Assembly: GCA_030064795.1 (NCBI GenBank)
Contig: JASJEI010000294.1
Span: 1-14,668, forward strand
DNA: 14,668 bases
Source of the DNA: Pleurocapsa sp. MO_226.B13
GTDB lineage: Bacteria; Cyanobacteriota; Cyanobacteriia; Cyanobacteriales; Xenococcaceae
Reading direction: 5' to 3'
Part shown: piece after piece, positions 1-5,678 of the stretch
How the letters are laid out: every line of letters begins with the position of its first letter
Numbering within the stretch: position 1 is the first letter of the stretch
Notes under the pieces: generated by a model
Told to the model about the DNA's origin: nothing
Databases searched by the model: none
The model's input: the letters and a program-made list of their open reading frames with translations, nothing else
Program-made: the position numbers and the translations under genes

Positions 1-2
1 CT

Positions 3-143
3 CGGATTACTAATGGCAATTTCCGCCTTTTAAATCGACTGTTTAGACAGATTCAGCGCGTAATTAAAATCAACGAGCTTAACTGCATTACAGCAGAAGT
101 TGTGGAAGCTGCCAGGGAATGTTTGGTAATTGGAGCAATTTAA
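3..143 (+). pseudogene. tniB: C-terminal fragment of a TniB/TnsC-like AAA+ transposition ATPase (cut by window edge)
   Basis: The third forward frame is open from the window edge to a TAA at 141-143 and gives 46 residues. They include NGNFRLLNRL, then a hydrophobic/basic helix with RVIKINELN and EVVEAARECLVIG. This resembles the last helical segment of TniB/MuB-type AAA+ ATPases, which load the DDE transposase at the target in Tn5053/Tn7-like elements. The ATPase core (Walker A and B) lies outside the window, so intactness cannot be judged. A GGGAG motif at 145-149 follows the stop directly and precedes the resolvase-like relic, as in a tightly packed tni operon. The assignment is by eye from a short tail; another AAA+ protein with the same helical lid is possible. 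Confidence 0.6.
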
Positions 144-149
144 CGGGAG

Positions 150-275
150 ATGAAAATTGGCTATATCTGTAATTTCAAAGAGGGACAGAGCGATCCTGAA
201 ACGACTACAGTTGTCGCTCTAAAAGAAGCAGGTTGTCAAAAGATATTCAGCAATACTATGCAGGACATTACTTAA
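150..275 (+). pseudogene. Relic of a serine resolvase/invertase N-terminus
   Basis: A 41-codon frame starts at ATG 150, directly after GGGAG at 145-149, and ends at TAA 273-275. Its start MKIGY and the later ALKEAGCQKIF match the usual opening of serine recombinases (MKIGYARVST...Q...AL..AGCEKIF). The segment that should carry the catalytic serine (RVS) reads ICNFK instead. The protein stops after strand two, against about 180-200 residues for the family. It therefore looks like a dead stub of a TniR-type resolvase. In tni modules such a resolvase normally sits downstream of tniA, tniB and tniQ, so a tniQ gene would be missing between this stub and the TniB tail. A small unrelated peptide cannot be excluded. 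Confidence 0.45.
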
Positions 276-298
276 TGAGTAACGCCATCTATGTAACA

Positions 299-1198
299 CT
301 ACCTTCTTCTATGTTTAGCTAAGTCTTTGCGCGGCGAGTTGCCGAACTTGCGTGAATACTCACGACTAAACTGCGTGGGGCTTTCATAGCCTACTTCAAA
401 CGCAGCACTGGAAACGTTATGCGTCCCATTCATCAACAATCGGCGAGCTTCGAGGAGCCTAAGCTCTTTCTGATATTGCAATGGCGTCGTAGCGGTAAGT
501 GCCTTGAAATGCTCGTGAAAGGACGACGGGCTTAACCCTGCAACACTTGCTAACTCTGCCACGGTCAGGGATGTGGCGTAGTCCTCCTTAATGCGGCTGA
601 TCGCCTTAGCTATACGGTCAGCATGGCTCCCAGGGCGAAGTAGCTGGCGCAGCATATCGCCATGCTGTGCTAGAAGTAGTCGGAAATGGATTTCGCGCAG
701 GACAAGCGGGAGCAGTACCTTGGCTTCTAAAGGTCGATCGATCAAATCAACGAGCCGCCCCATCGCATCGAGCAGAGCCTCATCTGTCTTGCCAACGTTG
801 AGTGCCCGAGTATGCTCTTCTTCAATCTCGACTTCGCTCACCTCGTTGTAAAGACTGCGCACTATACCCATGTCAAGTTCCAATACAAGAGCTACATAAG
901 GGTTCATCTCGGTTGCTTCGGTCACGCGCGAGATGACCGGCAGTTGATGGCTGACAATCAGGGACTCACCCGCTGTAAAACTCACTCGGCGCATACCCAA
1001 ATGGGTTTCCTTACGTCCCTGGAGGATGAGGCAGAGCAAGGGATTGTAAAGAACCGCCTCCAACGCCGTGGGCTTGCGGCTTCGCAGAATTGTAAGTCCG
1101 GCGAGGTCAGTGGCATACAACTCCATATTTGCCTGTTGGCACTCTGCGTGTCGATCTGCATAAGCACAAACATGGGCAATAAGATCTCGGTTCTGCAT
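299..1198 (-). CDS. AraC/XylS-family transcriptional regulator
   Basis: This 299-residue protein has the two-domain layout of YqhC-like AraC regulators. Residues about 20-180 form a cupin-type AraC N-terminal domain (PLLCLILQGRKE, FTAGESLIVS, LPVISRVTEA). Residues about 190-299 form the double helix-turn-helix (LTVAELASVAGLSPSSFHEHFK, then AAFEVGYESPTQFSREYSRKFG). The ATG at 1196-1198 is preceded by AAGGAGA seven bases upstream, which supports this start. It is transcribed away from three SDR genes and is probably their regulator; related AraC proteins often control neighbouring reductase genes and respond to small electrophiles or aldehydes. The inducer cannot be read from the sequence. The gene looks intact. 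Confidence 0.93.
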   Translation of the reverse strand: MQNRDLIAHVCAYADRHAECQQANMELYATDLAGLTILRSRKPTALEAVLYNPLLCLILQGRKETHLGMRRVSFTAGESLIVSHQLPVISRVTEATEMNPYVALVLELDMGIVRSLYNEVSEVEIEEEHTRALNVGKTDEALLDAMGRLVDLIDRPLEAKVLLPLVLREIHFRLLLAQHGDMLRQLLRPGSHADRIAKAISRIKEDYATSLTVAELASVAGLSPSSFHEHFKALTATTPLQYQKELRLLEARRLLMNGTHNVSSAAFEVGYESPTQFSREYSRKFGNSPRKDLAKHRRR

Positions 1199-1260
1199 AA
1201 ACGTCTCCTTTTCCGTCTATCGACCAAGATACATATGCGGATGTAAAAAGACCAATAGAT

Positions 1261-1296
1261 CGGAGGATTAGGCAGATCTTTCGGAGGATGTGGCAG
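1261..1296. promoter_or_regulatory. Candidate AraC-type operator (two direct half-sites, 21-bp period)
   Basis: CGGAGGATtaGGCAG (1261-1275) recurs as CGGAGGATgtGGCAG (1282-1296), matching at 13 of 15 bases with a period of exactly 21 bp, two helical turns. AraC-family proteins typically bind tandem direct half-sites on one DNA face with about this spacing. A possible -10 (TATTAT, 1319-1324) has no recognisable -35. The downstream half-site would end where the -35 should be, as at activator-dependent promoters. This would put the transcript start near 1331, upstream of the SDR start at 1352. The repeat is seen; its role is inferred. Confidence 0.6.
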
Positions 1297-1351
1297 GCAG
1301 GCAGTCATGGTGAGACCTATTATTTGGAACATAGTAAGTTTATATCTGACC

Positions 1352-2110
1352 ATGACTGACAAAATCGCTCTTATCACTGGCGGTAGCCGCGGTATTGGCC
1401 GTAGCACTGCCTTGTATTTGGCAGAGAAAGGTGTTGGCGTCGTGCTGACTTACCTGAGCCGTTCGGACGAGGCAAATTCAGTCGTAGCCAAGATTGAAAA
1501 CCTCGGTGGTTGCGCTGCTGCACTCCAACTCAATACAGGTGATACCGCGCAGTTTAAGTCTTTCGCGGAGCGCTTTGCCAATACTCTCAACCGTGTGTGG
1601 GGACGCCAGTCGTTCGATTATCTCGTTAACAATGCTGGGAGCGGCATTAATGCTTCCTTTGCTAAGACGACAGAAGACGAATTTGACACCCTGATGAATA
1701 TTCATGTGAAGGGAGTCTTCTTTCTCACACAACGACTTTTACCGCTGATTGAAGATGGTGGTCGGATCGTGAATCTCTCCTCTGGTCTCGCCCGATTCTC
1801 GCTACCTGGATACGCTGCCTATGGAACGATGAAGGGGGCAGTAGAGGTTCTTACTCGCTATATGGCCCAGGAACTTGGCCCACGCGGCATTGCAGTTAAT
1901 GCGATCGCGCCTGGTGCGATCGAGACTGATTTTGGCGGAGGCATGGTGCGCGACAATCCCGAGGTTAACAAGTTTGTGGCCGCTTCCACAGCGATGGGAA
2001 GAGTGGGCCTTCCCGATGATATTGGCGGTGCGATCGCTAGCCTCTTGACTGGTGAAAATCAATGGATGACCGCGCAGCGCATCGAAGTTTCCGGCGGCAT
2101 GAACCTTTAA
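1352..2110 (+). CDS. Short-chain dehydrogenase/reductase (classical SDR) 1
   Basis: This 252-residue NAD(P)-dependent oxidoreductase has the Rossmann motif TGGSRGIG at residues 9-16, NNAG at 93-96, a catalytic Ser at 143/144, and Tyr157-x-x-x-Lys161 (YGTMK). These are followed by APGAIETDF and a C-terminal end typical of FabG-like SDRs (VSGGMNL). The frame is open from an earlier ATG at 1307. I chose ATG 1352 because the fold begins two residues later, and the extra 15 residues would overlap the putative promoter. No clear ribosome-binding site precedes 1352. The next SDR follows after 19 bases. The substrate is unknown; an aldehyde or keto group is usual for this family. It lies divergent from the AraC gene and downstream of the 21-bp-period repeat. 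Confidence 0.93.
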   Translation: MTDKIALITGGSRGIGRSTALYLAEKGVGVVLTYLSRSDEANSVVAKIENLGGCAAALQLNTGDTAQFKSFAERFANTLNRVWGRQSFDYLVNNAGSGINASFAKTTEDEFDTLMNIHVKGVFFLTQRLLPLIEDGGRIVNLSSGLARFSLPGYAAYGTMKGAVEVLTRYMAQELGPRGIAVNAIAPGAIETDFGGGMVRDNPEVNKFVAASTAMGRVGLPDDIGGAIASLLTGENQWMTAQRIEVSGGMNL

Positions 2111-2129
2111 CCAGAGAAAAAACTAAAAC

Positions 2130-2945
2130 ATGAGAAAGACAATTTTAATTACTGGGGCCTCCAGTGGCATCGGCAAGGAAACAGCGAATTTATTCCAAGC
2201 GAAGGGGTGGAACGTAATTGCCACCATGCGTACACCTGAGAAGGAAGAAGAGCTGACTCAACTAGATAACATCCTGATTACTCGTTTGGACGTGACCGAC
2301 AGCAGCTCAATCAATACATCCATTGCCAAAGGTATCGAGAAATTTGGACGTATCGATGTACTTTTGAATAATGCGGGGTACGGTGCCTATGGCCCACTAG
2401 AAGCCTTTCCAATGGAAAACATCCGCCGCCAGTTTAACACCAACGTGATTGGCCTCCTGGAAACGACAAAAGCGATACTGCCTCATTTCCGCACAAACAA
2501 GGCTGGGACAATTGTGAACATTAGCTCAATTGGTGGGCAGATGACGTTTCCCCTCGGTACGCTCTATCACGGCACCAAATTTGCGGTCGAGGGTCTTTCC
2601 GAAGCGTTGCATTACGAGCTAGAACCCTTTGGCGTAAAGGTGAAGATTGTGGAGCCTGGTATGATCCGCACCGATTTTAGCAGTCGTTCCTTCGATTTTG
2701 TCAACGACGAGACGATAGAAGAATACCAAGACACCGTACAAAAGCTCTTTACCCATTGGCGTGGCATAGGTGAAAGCGCATCTGAACCCAGTGTCGTGGC
2801 AGAGGTGATTTGGACTGCCGTGACCGACGAGACTAATACACTACGCTATCGGGCTGGCAAAGATGCTGTCAAATTGCTGGATCACCGCAAAGCCCAGGAC
2901 GATGAATTTTTTATCGGCAATATGAAAAAACAGATAGGTCTGTAA
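2130..2945 (+). CDS. Short-chain dehydrogenase/reductase 2
   Basis: This 271-residue classical SDR has TGASSGIG at residues 8-15, NNAGYG after the fourth strand, a catalytic Ser at 132/133 (ISSIGG), and Tyr146-x-x-x-Lys150 (YHGTK). The EPGMIRTDF segment follows. The long C-terminal part (about residues 185-271) resembles the extended substrate loop of SDRs acting on bulky or lipid-like substrates. Its ATG lies 19 bases after the stop of SDR 1, with only a weak AGAGAA upstream, so translation may be coupled to SDR 1. It belongs to the same transcription unit and is probably under the AraC regulator. It is intact and complete in length; the specific substrate cannot be assigned. Confidence 0.93.
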   Translation: MRKTILITGASSGIGKETANLFQAKGWNVIATMRTPEKEEELTQLDNILITRLDVTDSSSINTSIAKGIEKFGRIDVLLNNAGYGAYGPLEAFPMENIRRQFNTNVIGLLETTKAILPHFRTNKAGTIVNISSIGGQMTFPLGTLYHGTKFAVEGLSEALHYELEPFGVKVKIVEPGMIRTDFSSRSFDFVNDETIEEYQDTVQKLFTHWRGIGESASEPSVVAEVIWTAVTDETNTLRYRAGKDAVKLLDHRKAQDDEFFIGNMKKQIGL

Positions 2946-3021
2946 ATTTCAGCACGTATTCCTCCTCTGAATTAATCACCTAAACAATACATACAACAAT
3001 ATAGATAACGGAGAATTAATT

Positions 3022-4026
3022 ATGTCTCGCGATCAACACCGTTCTTCTGGACCTTCAGATCCAACCCGTCGCAAACTGCTCTCGACTGCTGCCATTGGTG
3101 TAGCAGCAGCAGCTACTGCTGCCGCTCTAGGCACACCTGCCGCCGCACAGGACACTTCTACTAGTGTGACTGCGCAACCATCGCCAGAACCGACTGGTGA
3201 ATTTACAGGTCAGTGTGCTTTTATAACAGGCGGTGCTCGGGGCATCGGCTACGCCTGTGCTGAAGAGTTCGCCAAAGCCGGCGCAAATATTGTTCTCTAC
3301 GACATCGCAGGCAATATCGATACCGTCAACTATCCCCTGGCAACCGAGCAAAACTTGGCAACGGCAAAATCGAATATCGAAGCCCTTGGCGTCAAATGCA
3401 TCGCGATTAAAGGCGATGTTCGCGACAGCACGAAGCTGGAAGAGAGTGTTGCACGTACAGTCAGAGAATTCGGCCGTTTAGACATCCTAATCGTCAATGC
3501 GGGTGTCACACACGTTGGCGTGATCGATGAGTTTCCTGACGAAGAAGTCCAAACGGTCATCGACATCAACCTCACTGGAGCCATCAAAACCACTCAAGCA
3601 GCACTACCGATCATGCGCAGGCAGAACGCTGGCCGCATTGTGATGATTTCCTCAATCTTGGGACGGATTGGCAACGAGGACTTCTCGGTCTATGCATCAA
3701 CAAAATGGGGATTAATCGGTTTCGCTAAGAGTACGGCTCTCGCGATGGCCAAACATAATGTGACGTGTAATGCCGTGTGCCCAGGATGGGTGCGGACAAA
3801 ACTGGCGGACAACGACTATATTCTCAACGCGGTGTCCCCGGAAAATCCCAACTTTGAAGCTGTGTCAGAAGCAGCCGAAGCAAGCTACCATCCTTTACCC
3901 ATCGGAGCTTACGAACCTGTTGATATTGCACGAGTAGTCAAGATGTTTTGTGGTCAAGCTACGGCGATGATTACTGGAGAAGTTTTTGACATCTCGCAGG
4001 GCCAAAACGCACGATTCAACGCTTGA
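3022..4026 (+). CDS. Tat-exported short-chain dehydrogenase/reductase 3
   Basis: This 334-residue SDR carries an N-terminal export signal. A twin-arginine motif TRRKLLS lies at residues 15-21, then an Ala-rich hydrophobic stretch (22-38) and an AxA-type cleavage site near residue 42 (PAAAQ). A mature SDR fold follows: TGGARGIG at 69-76, NAG (VNAGVTHVG), Ser at 210/211 (ISSILG), Tyr224-x-x-x-Lys228 (YASTK), then CPGWVRTKL. Tat export of a folded enzyme with its NAD(P) bound fits the usual reason for using this route. GGAGA at 3010-3014 supports the ATG at 3022. It lies 76 bases after SDR 2, so it may have its own promoter or be the last gene of the operon. A periplasmic or thylakoid-lumen location is inferred. 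It is intact. Confidence 0.92.
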   Translation: MSRDQHRSSGPSDPTRRKLLSTAAIGVAAAATAAALGTPAAAQDTSTSVTAQPSPEPTGEFTGQCAFITGGARGIGYACAEEFAKAGANIVLYDIAGNIDTVNYPLATEQNLATAKSNIEALGVKCIAIKGDVRDSTKLEESVARTVREFGRLDILIVNAGVTHVGVIDEFPDEEVQTVIDINLTGAIKTTQAALPIMRRQNAGRIVMISSILGRIGNEDFSVYASTKWGLIGFAKSTALAMAKHNVTCNAVCPGWVRTKLADNDYILNAVSPENPNFEAVSEAAEASYHPLPIGAYEPVDIARVVKMFCGQATAMITGEVFDISQGQNARFNA

Positions 4027-4082
4027 TGATCGGTGCAATCTTAGTAACTTAGGCTTCATAACTATTAATTGTGCCGCCATGG

Positions 4083-4101
4083 CAGGATAATATCCTGATT
4101 T
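4083..4101 (+). terminator. Weak hairpin after the SDR genes
   Basis: CAGGAT (4083-4088) and ATCCTG (4092-4097) are perfect inverted arms around a 3-base loop, followed by ATTTT. The stem is short (6 bp), so this is only a possible terminator of the SDR operon, 57 bases past the stop codon. Confidence 0.3.
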
Positions 4102-4282
4102 TGGTAGGTTTTACCGCTCTAAGTTGATCGGTTTGAACTCAAGAAATGATTGCTTTCTCACTCTTTTTTAACCCATTCTCACTCAGTAATCAGAAGCTTC
4201 TCATTTAAGTTAAGCACTCTAGTAGTGAGGGCAAACATTCTCATTTCATTTGTGCGTAAATACCCATTTTCCGACACTATAC

Positions 4283-4310
4283 GCCCCTAACCGAGATGGC
4301 TAGGGGCTTT
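4283..4310 (+). terminator. Hairpin terminator, probably shared by converging transcripts
   Basis: GCCCCTAACC (4283-4292) pairs with GGCTAGGGGC (4298-4307), with one G-U type mismatch and a GAGAT loop, followed by TTT. On the minus strand the same hairpin lies four bases after the stop of the truncated leftward gene at 4314. It could therefore end both the SDR transcript and that relic. The poly-T tract is short on either strand. Confidence 0.6.
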
Positions 4311-4313
4311 CGA

Positions 4314-4571
4314 TTACTTTAAGTGTTGCTTAACTTTAGTGGCCCAGTTGGGGTCAGTGGCATAAACACCATTAAGAGCGTCCGCGATCGCCTCTGGTGT
4401 CATCCCCTTGGGTTCTAATCCCTGTTCATTCAGGATGTTAACGACTGTCCTGGCAAAACTATCAGCGCAACCAGAGCTACAGAAATCATCGGTTATAGCC
4501 TGCTCAGTTCCTCCATACCACTCGGTTGTCCCATGCGTGGAAGTGCTAAGGGAACCAGGATACCTGAGCTG
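4314..4571 (-). pseudogene. C-terminal remnant of a leftward gene, possibly a FlgJ-like glucosaminidase
   Basis: On the minus strand a frame is open from just after a TGA (4572-4574) to TAA at 4314-4316, giving 85 codons with no plausible start codon at its head. It contains TEWYGGTEQAITDDFCSSGC, then SFARTVVNILNEQGLEP, and ends GVYATDPNWATKVKQHLK. The YATDPNWA-KV ending is characteristic of the last helix of FlgJ/GH73-type glucosaminidase domains, which cleave peptidoglycan. That match is from memory and is moderate only. A GCGATCGC octamer lies inside the frame, consistent with resident cyanobacterial DNA. The upstream part is absent: the preceding stretch shows no continuation in another frame. 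I read this as a truncated gene, perhaps cut by an old rearrangement near the Tn3 insertion. Confidence 0.45.
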
Positions 4572-4882
4572 TCACGGGCTAAAGTTCATATCGAATTTTA
4601 TTCACTCGATTTTGTCAGCTTTTTTTATCTGCTTTTTTTTCGACTTGCCAACCGGCTGCATTCCTCTCCCAAACTCTTGAGACGGCTGCTTTTCGGCGTT
4701 TGCGGTCGGCATCGGGTGAGAGTTCAAGGGAACACATTGGAAAAAATATCGCCAATGCTGAGGGGGGTACAGCAATTCTTTCAAAAGTGTGCGGAAGGGG
4801 TAAAATCAGCAGCCAAAAAAAAATCCCACACCCGCCGATCGCAGGATGCGGGGATGGAATTAGCCGATGGTGGAGGCGATCA
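4572..4882. other. Unassigned stretch between the gene remnant and the Tn3 left end
   Basis: No convincing gene is seen on either strand. There are two pyrimidine-rich T runs (about 4619-4640) and an A9 run (about 4816-4825). Several overlapping open frames exist, but none has a recognisable motif, a good ribosome-binding site or a consistent amino-acid composition. Frames crossing 4883 would run through the Tn3 inverted repeat and are chance openings. Confidence 0.5.
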
Positions 4883-4937
4883 GGGCGTAAAGAGGGGATA
4901 CGTGCAAAATCCGCCAAATTGTAAAGTTTTGTAACAA
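4883..4937 (+). repeat. Tn3-family left terminal inverted repeat
   Basis: These 55 bases start GGGCGTAAAGAGGGGATACG and match the reverse complement of 8671-8725 at 44 of 55 positions by my alignment without gaps. Conservation is in two blocks: an outer one of 25 bp (TAAAGAGGnGATACGTGCAA plus the GGG tip) and an inner one (TGTAAAGnTTTGTAACAA). A variable middle of about 12 bp separates them. Confidence 0.85.
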
Positions 4938-4953
4938 ACAGGTCTCTCCACTT

Positions 4954-5070
4954 GTCTAAACTTTGCCGAGAAGGGGCTAATTTAGGCAAAGTAGACTGGA
5001 GTTAGGAACGTCAATTAGAGGGTTTGACCCATGTTGTTCCTAACTGCTCAACTTCCGTTTTCGGCAAAGT
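4954..5070. promoter_or_regulatory. Putative TnpI recombination site (nested inverted repeats over the tnpI start)
   Basis: Two repeat sets lie between the left IR and the body of tnpI. ACTTTGCC (4960-4967) is inverted to GGCAAAGT at 4985-4992, and GGCAAAGT recurs at 5063-5070 inside the coding region. GTTAGGAAC (5001-5009) is perfectly inverted to GTTCCTAAC (5036-5044). Inside that pair, GTCAA (5010-5014) faces TTGAC (5024-5028). Tyrosine recombinases of Tn4430 type act at a site just upstream of their own gene made of inverted core arms plus accessory repeats. The position and repeats fit that; the exact core and crossover point are not determined here. Binding there could also autoregulate tnpI and tnpA. 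Confidence 0.6.
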
Positions 5071-5651
5071 CCAAATCTCGCTCTCCTCCTCCCCCCAAGA
5101 AAAGCTCAGAGCGAGAACGGGAATATTTGCGCCCGTCAGAAGTCGAGTCCCTCATGGCGGCGGCTCGGCAAATCGGCCGGCATGGCCTCCGAGATGCGGC
5201 CCTAATTTTACTGATGTTTCGCCACGGACTGCGGACAGCCGAATTAGTCGCCCTCAAATGGTCAAGCGTTGACCTTCAGGGGGGTTACATTGAGATCCGA
5301 AGAGTCAAACACGGACATGATAGCGTCCATCCCCTCCGTTCTCCAGAATTAAGGGCTTTGCGCCAACTCCAACGGGATTACCCGGAAACCCAATACGTCT
5401 TCGTCTCCGAACGAAAGGCTCCCCTCTCAACTCGTTCAGTTCGCCACATCATAGCTAGGGCGGGGAAACGAGCCGGAATTCCCTTAGACGTTCATCCCCA
5501 CCAACTGCGCCATGCCTGCGGCTACTATCTAGCGTCTCAAGGGCATGATACTAGGGCGATTCAGGACTATTTAGGACACCGGAACATTCACAACACAGTG
5601 CGCTACACCCAAATGTCGCCCCAAAGATTTGAGAAATTTTGGACAGATTGA
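5031..5651 (+). CDS. tnpI: TnpI-type tyrosine recombinase (cointegrate resolution)
   Basis: This compact 206-residue phage-integrase-family recombinase has the full catalytic set: Arg68 (FRHGLRTAEL), Lys93 (RRVKHGHD), His157-x-x-Arg160 (HPHQLRHACG), His183 (LGHRN) and nucleophile Tyr192 (VRYTQMS). The N-terminal SAM-like arm domain is reduced to about 30 basic, Pro/Ser-rich residues, making it shorter than most integrases (about 300 residues). The ATG at 5031 has AGAGGG eight bases upstream and falls inside the nested repeats of the putative recombination site. tnpA follows after 27 bases. It probably resolves Tn3-type cointegrates in place of a serine resolvase. An alternative role as an integrase unlinked to the transposon is less likely, since it lies inside the inverted repeats. 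Confidence 0.88.
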   Translation: MLFLTAQLPFSAKSKSRSPPPPKKSSEREREYLRPSEVESLMAAARQIGRHGLRDAALILLMFRHGLRTAELVALKWSSVDLQGGYIEIRRVKHGHDSVHPLRSPELRALRQLQRDYPETQYVFVSERKAPLSTRSVRHIIARAGKRAGIPLDVHPHQLRHACGYYLASQGHDTRAIQDYLGHRNIHNTVRYTQMSPQRFEKFWTD

Positions 5652-5678
5652 GCGATCGCCAGAGATAATACTGTTTCT

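Noticed and set aside
1..275. CRISPR-associated transposon (CAST)
   Set aside because: Only a TniB-like tail and a resolvase stub are present. There is no Cas12k, TniQ, array or transposon end in the window.
591..1407. Open frames opposite or overlapping the AraC gene
   Set aside because: They are antisense or frame-shifted shadows of a clear AraC coding sequence, with implausible composition.
1352..4026. SDR genes as passengers of the Tn3 transposon
   Set aside because: They lie outside both inverted repeats, and the left repeat begins at 4883.
4533..4989. Overlapping open frames on both strands
   Set aside because: They have no recognisable motif and no ribosome-binding site, include low-complexity runs, and cross the Tn3 inverted repeat.
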